The notes: generated from the sequence alone by a model not told the origin. DNA of 25,759 nucleotides from Pseudomonadota bacterium (GCA_018812385.1 JAHJDU010000500.1:1-25759), one strand, 5' to 3'; counted from the first letter of the stretch, positions 1 to 8,862 are shown. Program-made: numbers and translations.

Positions 1-1
1 G

Positions 2-1090
2 GAGTCAAGTGATGTTTTTGTTTATTATGTGGAAAATGGTAGTGCAGTCGACCTGGCTGATATCTTAAAAGAGGTTTATGGCGGAAAAGTCACGGCAAAA
101 CAAGATTCCGGAAGCCAGAAGATTGTCCAGGCCAAGACTGCCCAGCCGGAAAAAGCAGTCACTAAGAAAACTATTTCCGGGGATTTGATTGATGATGTCA
201 AAATCATAGCAGATGAAACCAATAATGCTATTATTTTTAAGGCCAATCCCAGGGATTTTGCTACCATAAAGACAATATTAAAAAAATTGGATATCATGCC
301 CAGGCAGGTCCTTTTAAACGTTGTGGTAGCAGAAGTCACTTTGAAAGATTCCTTTGAGTTTGGGGTCCAGTGGATGCTGACCAATAAAATCGGTGGCTAT
401 GACAGTGTTGTAAGGAATGATCAGAACGATTCATTTATTACCACGGGCACGGCGCTTGGGGCTGCCACGGGCTTCACCTTTGGGGTGTTTAACGCTGCTG
501 ATGCGCTCAGAGCCCTTGTCAAGGCTGTAGGAGAAGATTCAAATATTAATATCCTTTCCTCTCCCAATATCATTGGTTTGGACAATAAGGAGGCCTATAT
601 TGAGGTAGCCGAAGAAGTACCCACTATCACAGGTACTGTAACCGATGCCAACGGGGGTGTCACAAATACTGTTCAATACAAAAAAACAGGAATTATTCTC
701 AAGGCAACCCCGTCCATCAATTCCAGGGGGCTGGTAAAATTGGATCTAACCCAGGAAGTCAGTGAAAAAGGCACATTTGACACACAACTGAATAACTATT
801 CCATACTGACAAGAAAAGCCACCACATCTTTGGTGGTGGAGGATAAGCAGACCATATTCATCGGCGGTCTGATGCGGAAAACCACTTCGGTCAGTGATGC
901 AGGCGTGCCTTTTTTAAAGGATATTCCAGTACTTGGGTATTTTTTTAAAAAAGAAACCCAGGAATCACAAAAAACAGAGTTGATTTTTTTGATCACACCC
1001 CATGTCATCAGATCAAGAAGTGAAGCAGATTTAATAACAAAAGAATTTACACAAAAAATCAGCCAGGTTAAGGAACTTATTGATAATTAG
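2..1090 (+). CDS. gspD: Type II secretion secretin GspD, C-terminal part (5' end outside the window)
   Basis: This is the C-terminal part of an outer-membrane secretin, the multimeric gated channel through which type II secretion substrates leave the periplasm. The frame is open from base 2, so the gene begins upstream; the GTG at 29 is internal. An N-domain tail (VYYVENGSAVDLADILKEVY) is followed by a lysine/threonine-rich linker and an N3-like segment (NNAIIFKANPRDFATIKTIL). The secretin core follows: VLLNVVVAEVTL, NINILSSPNIIGLDNKEA, the EVAEEVPTITG gate region, and the family signature VEDKQTIFIGGLMRK followed by VPFLKDIPVLGYFFK and TELIFLITPHVI. The end overlaps the next gene by 11 bases. 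GspD is the best fit; a related secretin such as PilQ is less likely because no AMIN or pilus-specific domain is visible in this part. Confidence 0.9.
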   Translation, partial: ESSDVFVYYVENGSAVDLADILKEVYGGKVTAKQDSGSQKIVQAKTAQPEKAVTKKTISGDLIDDVKIIADETNNAIIFKANPRDFATIKTILKKLDIMPRQVLLNVVVAEVTLKDSFEFGVQWMLTNKIGGYDSVVRNDQNDSFITTGTALGAATGFTFGVFNAADALRALVKAVGEDSNINILSSPNIIGLDNKEAYIEVAEEVPTITGTVTDANGGVTNTVQYKKTGIILKATPSINSRGLVKLDLTQEVSEKGTFDTQLNNYSILTRKATTSLVVEDKQTIFIGGLMRKTTSVSDAGVPFLKDIPVLGYFFKKETQESQKTELIFLITPHVIRSRSEADLITKEFTQKISQVKELIDN

Positions 1091-1991
1091 ATATGTTTCC
1101 ATATTGTTATTCTGCCTGATCCCTTTGTCATCCACGTTGGCAGGAACTATCCCGCCAGATGTGTGCGTGGTGATGTCCAGGGAAATAAGACCTTTTGTAA
1201 TGATGGCGGATGAAATGGAAAACAGCCTGGATTTTCCAGTTACCAGGGTATATCTTGATTCAGCCGACAGACCCTATGGAGAAAACGGAAAATTTCGGGA
1301 AATTTTAGAAAGTGATTTTAACCTGTTTATTGCAGTGGGGCCGAGAGCATTAACCTATTTATTGCAACAAAAAATAACCACCCAGATTATTTACGGGATG
1401 GTAGTCAACCCGGAATCATTTATCAATAGTTCCAACACAAATGTTTCAGGTCTGTCACTCAATATTTTTTCCCTGACCCAGTTGACTATTATTAAGCAGG
1501 TATTCCCAGATATCCAAAAAATAGGCGTTCTATATGATCCGAAAAATAATAAAAACTGGTTCAACTCGGCGAGTTTTTTAGCAAGAACAAATGAAATTAC
1601 CCTGATCTCCCTTGATGTCTCAGATAGTTCTATGATTCCGGTTGTTCTGGAAGAGAAGGCAAAAGATCTTGATGCAGTGTTGTTTATTCCGGATGCTACT
1701 GTGATTTCAACAACTATAATAAAACATACGATTAAACAATTAATTTTAAGAAAAATTCCTGCCATTGGGTATAATAATTTTTTCAGTGAGTCCGGGGCTG
1801 CATTGAGTTTTGTCATTGATTATCAAGAGGTGGGAAAACAGATGGCAAACCTGATCTACACATTTTTAAATGAAAAAAAGAAAGTGTCCGTTGGTCCCAT
1901 TTTTATGGTGAGGTTGAATCCGAAAGTGATCAAGTTGTTGGATCTTAAATTAAATCATAATTTACCGGAGAATGTTAAGTTTAAGAAATGA
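1080..1991 (+). CDS. Periplasmic ABC-type substrate-binding protein (ABC_sub_bind-like)
   Basis: This is a 303-residue exported binding protein resembling the ABC_sub_bind family (PF04392). The start is a TTG at 1080, inside the end of the secretin gene. It has AAGGAA at 1070-1075 upstream and gives a signal peptide (hydrophobic VSILLFCLIPLSS ending at TLAG). No better start precedes the signal sequence. The body has two Rossmann-like lobes; recognisable pieces are LFIAVGPRAL, NVSGLSLNI, QKIGVLYDPKNN, DAVLFIPDATV, IPAIGYNNFFSESGAALSF and DYQEVGKQMANLI. No ABC permease or ATPase gene is adjacent. The stop overlaps the kinase start by ATGA. This suggests the protein presents a ligand to the kinase rather than to a transporter, which is inference. 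The ligand is unknown. Confidence 0.78.
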   Translation: MIIRYVSILLFCLIPLSSTLAGTIPPDVCVVMSREIRPFVMMADEMENSLDFPVTRVYLDSADRPYGENGKFREILESDFNLFIAVGPRALTYLLQQKITTQIIYGMVVNPESFINSSNTNVSGLSLNIFSLTQLTIIKQVFPDIQKIGVLYDPKNNKNWFNSASFLARTNEITLISLDVSDSSMIPVVLEEKAKDLDAVLFIPDATVISTTIIKHTIKQLILRKIPAIGYNNFFSESGAALSFVIDYQEVGKQMANLIYTFLNEKKKVSVGPIFMVRLNPKVIKLLDLKLNHNLPENVKFKK

Positions 1992-3418
1992 TGCAATATT
2001 CAATTAAATCAACCCTCTTATTTGGTGCCTTGTTTTCCATCATGGCCACTGCCGCGATCATGGGCATCATAGGCATCAGACTGACGGGTGATTTTTTAAC
2101 CATGCGATTTCACAGTAACTTTGAACTGATTGCTCAGAATCTGGCCACAAATGCTGAACTAGGGGTTTTATTAAATGATACAATCATGCTGGACCGGCTG
2201 GTCAACAACATGATTGAGCAAAAAGACGTCAAACAAGTTACCATTACATCCAGAGAAAAAGTAGTACTTGTAAATGTTGAAAAGAAAATATCCGGTGACA
2301 TTGTTAAAATAACGGTCCCGATTTTAACACCATCCATGATGGAAGAAAACTTGATTGATAACAGTGTAAAAGAGTATGATACCATCGGGAATGTGGAACT
2401 GGGTTATTCAAAGGAGAGCCTTGACCTTCTAAAACAGAAAATGAGCCTGCGATTTTTATTTTTTGCTCTATTGCTGGCATTTGTCTCAGGAGGTTGGTAC
2501 TGGTTTTTTTCCAGGTCCATTGTAAAAACTCTGAATCATTTGGTGGATGTGTCAAAGGAAGTATCTGGGGGACAAATGGATCTTAAAGCCAGCGGCGGAA
2601 GTTTTTATGAGACAAGGATGCTGGCGTCTGCATTTAATGATATGCTCAACGGCCTGAAAGAACAGCGTAAAGCTCTTGAAAAAGCCTATGCAGATATGGC
2701 GGAACAAAAATCCATGGCAAATGTGGGTAAATTTTCAATTATGGTAGCCCATGAAATCAAAAACCCTCTTGCCATTATCAAGGGTAGTATGAATATCCTT
2801 AAAAAACCTGGGATTGATGACGTCATGCGGGAAAATATGTTCACTTATCAGGAAGAAGAAATTAACCGGATCAATCTTTTGGTGGAGAATTTTTTACTTT
2901 ATTCAAAACCCTTTGAACCGGTCATGGATGAAACTGATATGAACGCATTTGTAAAAAAATTGATTATAAAACTGGATGGTGTCAATTTTGAAAAACATAT
3001 CAAGGTGATTCAGAAAATAGAAAAAGGAATTGCGCAGGTCATGTGTGACACTCCGCTCATGGAACGGGCATTGAGCAATATTTTAAAAAATTGCTTTGAA
3101 GCATGCGGTCCTGATGATAAAGTTGAGATACACAGCCGCACTTTGGAAGGATATTGGATTTGTTTAATAAAAGATTCAGGGCCGGGCATTAAAAAAGAGG
3201 TGATCGATAACATTTTTAAACCTTTTTTTACGACTAAGGCAAAGGGGACCGGTCTGGGTCTGGCCATTGTAAAAGACATTATTCTATTACATGACGGAAA
3301 AATCAGAGTAGGGAATAATGAAAATAAAGGGGCTTTTTTTAAAATTTACCTTCCCTGTGTGAAGGGAACTGACCATGGGCAGATGGATCACGATCAATAT
3401 AATGAGACCTTTGAATAA
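1988..3418 (+). CDS. Membrane sensor histidine kinase (periplasmic sensor, HAMP, HisKA, HATPase)
   Basis: This is an inner-membrane two-component kinase of 476 residues. TM1 is at about 8-30. A periplasmic domain at about 31-151 resembles CHASE8-type sensors (LATNAELGVLLNDTIMLDRL). TM2 is at about 152-173 and HAMP at about 174-226, followed by a short coiled coil. The HisKA motif IMVAHEIKNPLA has the phospho-accepting His255. The ATPase domain has the N box around SNILKNCFEA (364-371), G1 DSGPGI (396-401), F box FKPFFTT and G2 GTGLGLAI (420-427), so it looks active. It begins in an ATGA overlap with the binding-protein gene, which implies translational coupling. Its last codons and stop lie in the left arm of the 140-bp palindrome that separates it from its likely partner regulator at 3563. 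Confidence 0.93.
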   Translation: MMQYSIKSTLLFGALFSIMATAAIMGIIGIRLTGDFLTMRFHSNFELIAQNLATNAELGVLLNDTIMLDRLVNNMIEQKDVKQVTITSREKVVLVNVEKKISGDIVKITVPILTPSMMEENLIDNSVKEYDTIGNVELGYSKESLDLLKQKMSLRFLFFALLLAFVSGGWYWFFSRSIVKTLNHLVDVSKEVSGGQMDLKASGGSFYETRMLASAFNDMLNGLKEQRKALEKAYADMAEQKSMANVGKFSIMVAHEIKNPLAIIKGSMNILKKPGIDDVMRENMFTYQEEEINRINLLVENFLLYSKPFEPVMDETDMNAFVKKLIIKLDGVNFEKHIKVIQKIEKGIAQVMCDTPLMERALSNILKNCFEACGPDDKVEIHSRTLEGYWICLIKDSGPGIKKEVIDNIFKPFFTTKAKGTGLGLAIVKDIILLHDGKIRVGNNENKGAFFKIYLPCVKGTDHGQMDHDQYNETFE

Positions 3419-3544
3419 TGTGCTATTTTGTTTTAGTGCAAGGAAGATGAAAATTATAACCGGAGGAATATATAGAATATTTCGAGGATTATCATTTTCA
3501 TATTCCGTAGCAATCGGGCAAAAGAGTGCGTTATTCAAAGGTCT
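3405..3544. repeat. 140-bp imperfect palindrome between kinase and regulator
   Basis: The terminal 14 bases AGACCTTTGAATAA (3405-3418) have an exact reverse complement at 3531-3544. Inside, the arms keep matching in patches: TTTTG, a TGC, ATGAAAAT and ATAA, and an AATAT-rich centre near 3474. By eye most of each 70-base arm can be paired with one small gap. The left arm supplies the final codons and the TAA stop of the kinase. No open frame in it looks like a gene. It may be a MITE-like mobile palindrome, or an mRNA hairpin that sets the kinase to regulator ratio. No flanking target duplication is obvious. Confidence 0.75.
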
Positions 3545-3562
3545 ATAGAAAAGAGTGATATT

Positions 3563-4921
3563 ATGGCAAACATACTGATAGTTGATGATGAAAACCGGAT
3601 CAGGTCTATTTTAAGGATTTTGCTGGAATCCAAGGGACATTCCATTGATGAGGCAGAAAATGGTATAACAGCCTTGGAAAAACTGGAAGACAATGAGTTT
3701 GACCTTGTGATATCAGATATCCGGATGGATGGCATGGGAGGAAAGGAATTGCTTTCGGAAATAAAGGCACGGGAAATGGGATGTCCGGTGATTTTCATCA
3801 CTGCCTATGCTTCTGTTGAATCCTCCATTGATGCATTAAGGCTTGGGGCTACGGATTATCTTGTAAAACCTTTTGATGAAGACCAGGTACATATCGCAGT
3901 GGAACGAGCCCTTGGGTTTGGTAAGATTATTTTTGAAAATGTCATGTTGCAGAAAAGGTTGAAAAATAATACCCGGGAAGAGAATGCCGTTTTTGTATCA
4001 AAAGCAATGAAAAAAGTTGAAGAACTCGCCCTGAAAGTGGCAAAAAGTGATGCCACTGTTCTTATTACGGGCGAGTCCGGGGTTGGCAAAGAGGTGGTAG
4101 CACGATTTATTCATGCCAGTTCCGAAAGAACCAGGAACCGTTTTGTGCCGGTCAATTGCGCCGCCATTTCGCCTTCTTTGATGGAATCAGAACTTTTCGG
4201 ACATGAAAAAGGTGCGTTTACCGGCGCATCCAACAGGACGGAAGGTAAATTTGAGTTTGCCAATAACGGCACCCTGTTTTTAGATGAAGTCGGAGACCTG
4301 CCCCATGGTGCCCAGGCAAAATTACTTCGTGCCATCCAGGAAAAAGCATTCTCCAGGGTTGGCGGAAATAAGGAAGTAGAACTTGATATTCGATTGATTT
4401 GTGCCACCAATCAAAATCTTGAACAAATGGTAAAGGAAAAAAAGTTCCGACAGGATTTGTATTACCGACTGGCCGTCTTTCCCATTGAAGTTCCACCTTT
4501 GAGGGAAAGAAAAGAGGCGATTATACCTTTATCAATTGGTTTTATCAAAAAATATGGGAAAATGGGCGATTATGATGGTGAGATTATTACACTCGGCGGG
4601 CAAAACGTCTTAAAAGGTTTTGCCTGGCCCGGCAATGTAAGGGAACTTGCCAATGCCATGGAACGGGTCATGATATTGAAATCAGGTAAGTTGCCGGTTA
4701 CGGCAGAAGATTTCGGATTCCTTAATATTGACGGTAAATCTGCAATTTTTGAAGGTGGTTTTGACCTGTCTCCTTCAGGCATAGATTATGATAAGCTGCA
4801 AAAACAAATCGTTTTACAGGCACTTGAAATGGCCAATGATAACAAAAGTTCTGCTGCAAGATTGCTGGGACTGTCCAGGGCAAGGTTCCGGACATTGGTC
4901 AAGTTGGTGGATGGTGAATAA
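3563..4921 (+). CDS. Sigma-54-dependent response regulator, NtrC family
   Basis: This 452-residue transcription activator works with RNA polymerase-sigma54. The receiver domain (1-115) has the acidic pair D8/D9, phosphorylation site D52 (VISDIRM), T80 and K102 (VKPFD). The AAA+ domain has Walker A GESGVGKE (170-177), the sigma54-contacting GAFTGA loop (217-222), Walker B TLFLDEVG (237-244) and the arginine-finger region VPPLRERKE. The C-terminus is a Fis-type helix-turn-helix (KSSAARLLGLSRARFRTL). All key residues are present. The ribosome site is weak (AGAG before 3563). It follows the kinase across the palindrome and is the obvious partner. The TonB receptor gene begins directly after its TAA, so it is likely cotranscribed with it. 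I found no clear -24/-12 promoter in the window, so its target is unknown. Confidence 0.95.
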   Translation: MANILIVDDENRIRSILRILLESKGHSIDEAENGITALEKLEDNEFDLVISDIRMDGMGGKELLSEIKAREMGCPVIFITAYASVESSIDALRLGATDYLVKPFDEDQVHIAVERALGFGKIIFENVMLQKRLKNNTREENAVFVSKAMKKVEELALKVAKSDATVLITGESGVGKEVVARFIHASSERTRNRFVPVNCAAISPSLMESELFGHEKGAFTGASNRTEGKFEFANNGTLFLDEVGDLPHGAQAKLLRAIQEKAFSRVGGNKEVELDIRLICATNQNLEQMVKEKKFRQDLYYRLAVFPIEVPPLRERKEAIIPLSIGFIKKYGKMGDYDGEIITLGGQNVLKGFAWPGNVRELANAMERVMILKSGKLPVTAEDFGFLNIDGKSAIFEGGFDLSPSGIDYDKLQKQIVLQALEMANDNKSSAARLLGLSRARFRTLVKLVDGE

Positions 4922-6940
4922 ATGATTATAAAGCGTCTTTTATTAATATGTCACTTATTTTTATGGTCTGTTTTAATCCATGTAACCCCCCTTTGGGGCG
5001 GTGTAGAAGATAAGGCCCTAGAAAAAACCATGCTTTTTTTTGTGGGAGAAGAGCTTGAAGTATTGACACTGGCATCAAAAAAAGCTGAATCAACTCTTAA
5101 TGCACCTGCAGTTGCCAGAGTTATTAATTCCGGTGAAATTGAGAGACGGGGGGTGAATACCCTGGCAGAACTTCTTGAAACCGAACCCGGATTCTATATG
5201 AATCGTCGGGCATCAGGTACTATTCCATATCTTAGAGGTGTTCAGAGCGGAATACTTTTTCTTTATGACGGTGTTCCTTTGACCACCAATGCAACCCGAA
5301 ATGTCAATGTCATGGATTATGAAATTTCCCTTACCAATGTTAAACGCGTTGAAATCATAAGGGGGCCGGGATCTGTATTGTGGGGTGCGGATGCCTTTGC
5401 AGGGATAGTTAATATAGTACCTTTCAAAGGAAATGATATCAAAGGAGTGGAAGCGGAGTTCTTTGCCGGCAGTGACAGTTATTCCGGCGGATCAGTAAAG
5501 GGGGGTAAAAAAAATAAATCTTCTGATACTTTTTTGTCAATCTCTTATGTTCAGGATCAATATCATAAGAGCGCGTACAAAATTGATTCTTCAATTGCTA
5601 CGGCTGGTGGGGATGATTTGAAAAATATTGAAAATTCTAATTATTTTGAATTCACCGGTAATACATCTTTAGGGGAAAAGATCAAGCTGTCAGGGCGTTT
5701 GTCTGACAACAAGCGGGAATATGTAATGAACGACAGCGGATCATTGTCCTGGCGTGGCAAAAGAGAAGCACCTTCAGGATTTATAAAAGGGACTTATGAA
5801 GACCGATTTAACGGTTTTGACCTGACACTGACAGGATATTGCCAGTATATTGAACATAATGTGACCAATGTGGATATTGAGCAGGAACAATCCGACTTGA
5901 TTTATTTGGCAGAAATGCTTTGGTATAAGGCTGTTTCAGAGTCCAGTCAATTTACCTTTGGGTCCTCCTTCAGACGGAATCATGTGGATGGAGCCGTTGC
6001 AGAAAATAATTTTCTGCCCATTTCTTTAAAACCCGGCAATTCCGTATTTATCCCAACTGCAGATCAGGTAAATTATACCAATACACTGATTTCTGTTTTT
6101 GGTCAGTATCGATATAAATGGGGAAATCGCACGGATTCATGGCTCGGTATCCGGCATGACAACCATTCTGAATACGACAATACTTTAAGCTACAATATGG
6201 GGATCAACTCACTCTTAACTGATGATTTCAGGTTGAAGCTTGTATATGGTACGGCATTCAGGACCCCCTACCCAAACCAGCTGATTGGTGTTGATCCCCT
6301 GGAAGCGGAAGAAATCAGTACTGCCAATATTCAGTTTCTGTGGACAAAAGATCAGGGGAAAAGTTTTTCCCTCGCTCTTTTCCACTCCAGTATTTCCAAC
6401 TATGTTTTTGAAGATCCTTACGGCGGCCTTTCATTTCCTTCGGATATCAAAATTTGGGGGGCAGAATTGTCCGGCACTATCGTTCTGAATAAAGAATTAG
6501 ATTTTTACACTAGCCTGACAGCCTTTAACTCCGAGGCTGACAATATCCAGTATCGAATTCCGTCTTATACCTTTGTCCGACCTGACGGCACAAAAATCAC
6601 CGTTTATGAAGAATGGACCCAGCCCTATGATTCCGGACCCGAATACCTGGCATCCCTGGGATTTGCCTGGAAGTTTCTGCCGAAAAAATTATTAACGGCA
6701 AATTTTGCCTGGACTGGTGATATCCCCTATTCTTTTGATAAAGACGTCAACAGCGGGGAGTTTGACATAACGCCAACTATTTCTTTGGGATTAAAATGGC
6801 AGGATTTTTGGGGGACACGGGCAACCCTGAGCTTGAAAGCAGATAACCTGTTTGATACAAAAAATAATACCCCGGGGCGTTATGGTCCGGTTGAGGAAAG
6901 ACCGTTGCAGATTTACCTGAAATTATCTTATAAATTTTAA
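4922..6940 (+). CDS. TonB-dependent outer-membrane receptor
   Basis: This 672-residue TonB-dependent receptor imports a scarce ligand across the outer membrane using energy from TonB/ExbBD. A signal peptide (RLLLICHLFLWSVLIHV, cleavage around LWGG) is followed by a possible Ton box in EELEVLTLASKK. The plug domain spans about 58-175, with the typical series INSGEIERRGVNTLAELL, PYLRGVQSGILFLYDGVPL, VKRVEIIRGPGSVLWGADAF and GIVNIV. The remaining ~500 residues are a 22-strand-type barrel with the signature KLVYGTAFRTPYPNQL, ending in ...YLKLSYKF with a terminal aromatic residue. The general look is that of the BtuB/CirA/FepA group. ATG follows the regulator stop with no gap. The substrate cannot be read from the sequence; the linked binding protein and two-component system suggest that its ligand is sensed. 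Confidence 0.93.
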   Translation: MIIKRLLLICHLFLWSVLIHVTPLWGGVEDKALEKTMLFFVGEELEVLTLASKKAESTLNAPAVARVINSGEIERRGVNTLAELLETEPGFYMNRRASGTIPYLRGVQSGILFLYDGVPLTTNATRNVNVMDYEISLTNVKRVEIIRGPGSVLWGADAFAGIVNIVPFKGNDIKGVEAEFFAGSDSYSGGSVKGGKKNKSSDTFLSISYVQDQYHKSAYKIDSSIATAGGDDLKNIENSNYFEFTGNTSLGEKIKLSGRLSDNKREYVMNDSGSLSWRGKREAPSGFIKGTYEDRFNGFDLTLTGYCQYIEHNVTNVDIEQEQSDLIYLAEMLWYKAVSESSQFTFGSSFRRNHVDGAVAENNFLPISLKPGNSVFIPTADQVNYTNTLISVFGQYRYKWGNRTDSWLGIRHDNHSEYDNTLSYNMGINSLLTDDFRLKLVYGTAFRTPYPNQLIGVDPLEAEEISTANIQFLWTKDQGKSFSLALFHSSISNYVFEDPYGGLSFPSDIKIWGAELSGTIVLNKELDFYTSLTAFNSEADNIQYRIPSYTFVRPDGTKITVYEEWTQPYDSGPEYLASLGFAWKFLPKKLLTANFAWTGDIPYSFDKDVNSGEFDITPTISLGLKWQDFWGTRATLSLKADNLFDTKNNTPGRYGPVEERPLQIYLKLSYKF

Positions 6941-6952
6941 TAAGGACCTCAA

Positions 6953-7615
6953 ATGAACAATCCAGGTACTGAAAAGTTTTTTGTCCATGAATCATCTTAT
7001 ATTGATGAAAATGTTCAAATCAAAGAAGGTACTAAAATTTGGCATTTTTCCCATGTTCTTTCTGGCGCTCAAATCGGCAGGAACTGCAACATCGGGCAGA
7101 ATGTGAGCATTTCAGGGGGTGTTGTTATCGGCAATAATGTGAAGATTCAGAACAATGTTTCTGTTTATGAAGGAACAATTGTCGAAGATGATGTCTTTTT
7201 AGGCCCGTCCTGTGTTCTTACCAATGTCTTAAACCCAAGGTCACAGATTAAGCGCAGGAATCTGTATGAAAAAACCTTGATTAAAAGGGGGACAACAATC
7301 TGCGCCAACGCAACAATCGTATGCAATGTAACTTTAGGAAAATATTCATTCATTGCAGCAGGTGCTGTTGTAACAAAAGATGTACCAGACTATGGGTTTA
7401 TGGTTGGTGTGCCGGCAAAACAGCAAGGGTTTATGAGCCGTCATGGTCATAAGCTTAAAAATGCTGATAAAGATGGGATCTATGTGTGCCCGGAAAGCGG
7501 TCTGAAATATAAGAAAAATCATGCCGGCCAGATATATTGCCTGGATCTTGATGAGAAGGATGACTTGCCTGAAGATTTTTCACTGGGTAAAAAGAAGTAT
7601 CGTGATTATAAATAG
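6953..7615 (+). CDS. wbpD: WbpD-like UDP-GlcNAc3NA N-acetyltransferase
   Basis: This 220-residue left-handed beta-helix acyltransferase most resembles WbpD/WlbB. That enzyme acetylates the 3-amino group of UDP-2-acetamido-3-amino-2,3-dideoxy-D-glucuronate using acetyl-CoA. Hexapeptide repeats run from about 15 to 160 (IGRNCNIGQNVSISGGVVIG, VKIQNNVSVYEGTIVEDDVF). Family landmarks are KIWHFSHVLSGAQIG, LTNVLNPRSQIKRR, LIKRGTTICANATIVCNVTL and the C-terminal VPDYGFMVGVPAKQQGFMSRHG. A tail with CPESGLKY and a second cysteine follows; similar CPxxGxxY tails are known in this family. The start ATG has AAGGA (6942-6946) upstream, 12 bases after the receptor gene. The stop is embedded in a palindromic repeat. 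The next gene is the aminotransferase of the preceding pathway step. Confidence 0.87.
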   Translation: MNNPGTEKFFVHESSYIDENVQIKEGTKIWHFSHVLSGAQIGRNCNIGQNVSISGGVVIGNNVKIQNNVSVYEGTIVEDDVFLGPSCVLTNVLNPRSQIKRRNLYEKTLIKRGTTICANATIVCNVTLGKYSFIAAGAVVTKDVPDYGFMVGVPAKQQGFMSRHGHKLKNADKDGIYVCPESGLKYKKNHAGQIYCLDLDEKDDLPEDFSLGKKKYRDYK

Positions 7616-7678
7616 TACCTGACCGAAAACCCCGTGTTTGGGCGGCTCGTAGAGGAGTGAGTTTTCGTTCAAACACTA
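7613..7678. repeat. Palindromic repeat family, short copy, overlapping the wbpD stop
   Basis: The left arm TAGTACCTGACCGAAAAC faces the right arm GTTTTCGTTCAAACACTA. A second half-arm, GTGTTTGGG, lies just inside the left arm and can also pair with the right end. The same order (first left arm, second left arm, GTGAGTTTTC, right arm) is found in the long copy at 22285-22432. The first TAG is the stop codon of the wbpD-like gene. The ribosome site of the aminotransferase gene lies five bases downstream. Confidence 0.75.
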
Positions 7679-7695
7679 AATAGGGAGGTTGAATA

Positions 7696-8862
7696 TTGAT
7701 TACTAATAATAAGCCAATTCAATTTATTGACCTGTCACTTCAGCAGCACAGGATTTTGCCCAAACTGCAAAAAAGGATAGCAGATGTGCTTTCCCATGGC
7801 CAATATATCATGGGGCCTGAAGTATATGAATTGGAAGAAAGGCTATGTGAATTCAACAAAGTAAAACATACAATTTCATGTGCAAATGGAACAGATGCTT
7901 TACTCATGGTTTTAATGGCTTATGGGATAGGTCCTGGCGATGCAATATTTACAACTGCCTTTTCCTTTGTGGCAACGGCAGAAGTGATTGCCATGTTGGG
8001 AGCAACTCCTGTTTTTGTTGATATTGACCCTGATACATATAATATTGATCCTCTGGGCCTTGAAAAAGCGATTCAGGCAGTATTGCATAATGATGAATCA
8101 GTCTGTCCTTTTTTAAAAAGTAAAGACAATTTAAAACCCAGAGGTATTATTCCCGTTGATATATTTGGCCTTCCTGCAGATTATGAAAAAATAACCGACC
8201 TTGGAAAAAAATATGATCTTTTTGTCCTGGCAGACGGTGCCCAAAGCTTTGGCGCAGAATATAAAGAAACAAAAGCCTGTAATCAGGGTGATGCAGCAGC
8301 AACAAGTTTTTTCCCGGCAAAGCCCCTGGGATGTTATGGAGATGGTGGAGCTATTTTTACCAATAATGATGCACTTGCTGAAAAACTTTTATCCATCCGG
8401 GTGCATGGAAAAGGAAAAGAAAAATATGATAATGTGCGCATTGGAATCAATGGCAGGCTTGATACGTTGCAGGCTGCTATCTTACTGGAAAAATTGGAAA
8501 TTTTTCCGGAAGAACTTCAAAACCGAAACAGGATTGCCGCACTTTATACAAAGCTTTTAAAAGATCACGTTGAAATCCAGGCAATACCTGATGACAGAAC
8601 CAGTGCCTGGGCACAATATTCTGTGAAAAAAGAAAATAAGGAAATTATTCAAACCAGGTTAAAGAACAACGGTATTCCTACTGCCGTCTATTATCCCAAG
8701 CCTCTTCATCTTCAACAGGCATTTGCGTATCTTGGGCATAGACCAGGGAGTTTGCCCGTTTCAGAAAACTTATCTAAGGACATATTCAGCCTGCCAATGC
8801 ATCCATACTTAACAGATGACCAGGTACACCATATTACAGATGTGGTCGTTAACGGCGGATGA
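7696..8862 (+). CDS. wbpE: WbpE-like DegT/DnrJ/EryC1 sugar-nucleotide aminotransferase
   Basis: This 388-residue PLP enzyme most resembles WbpE/WlbC, which transfers an amino group from glutamate to the 3-keto group of UDP-2-acetamido-2-deoxy-3-keto-glucuronate. The product is the substrate of the WbpD-like enzyme encoded just upstream. Landmarks are IQFIDLSLQQ, SCANGTDALLMVL, TTAFSFVATAEVIAMLGATP, PVDIFGLPAD and DGAQSFGA with the PLP-ring aspartate D180. The Schiff-base lysine K209 is in SFFPAKPLGCYGDGGA. These are followed by RVHGKGKEKYDNVRIGINGR, LQAAILLEKL and YYPKPLH. The start is TTG at 7696, preceded by GGGAGG at 7683-7688; no ATG exists before the conserved N-terminus. Family assignment is strong; the exact substrate is inferred from resemblance and the neighbouring pathway genes. 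Confidence 0.9.
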   Translation: MITNNKPIQFIDLSLQQHRILPKLQKRIADVLSHGQYIMGPEVYELEERLCEFNKVKHTISCANGTDALLMVLMAYGIGPGDAIFTTAFSFVATAEVIAMLGATPVFVDIDPDTYNIDPLGLEKAIQAVLHNDESVCPFLKSKDNLKPRGIIPVDIFGLPADYEKITDLGKKYDLFVLADGAQSFGAEYKETKACNQGDAAATSFFPAKPLGCYGDGGAIFTNNDALAEKLLSIRVHGKGKEKYDNVRIGINGRLDTLQAAILLEKLEIFPEELQNRNRIAALYTKLLKDHVEIQAIPDDRTSAWAQYSVKKENKEIIQTRLKNNGIPTAVYYPKPLHLQQAFAYLGHRPGSLPVSENLSKDIFSLPMHPYLTDDQVHHITDVVVNGG

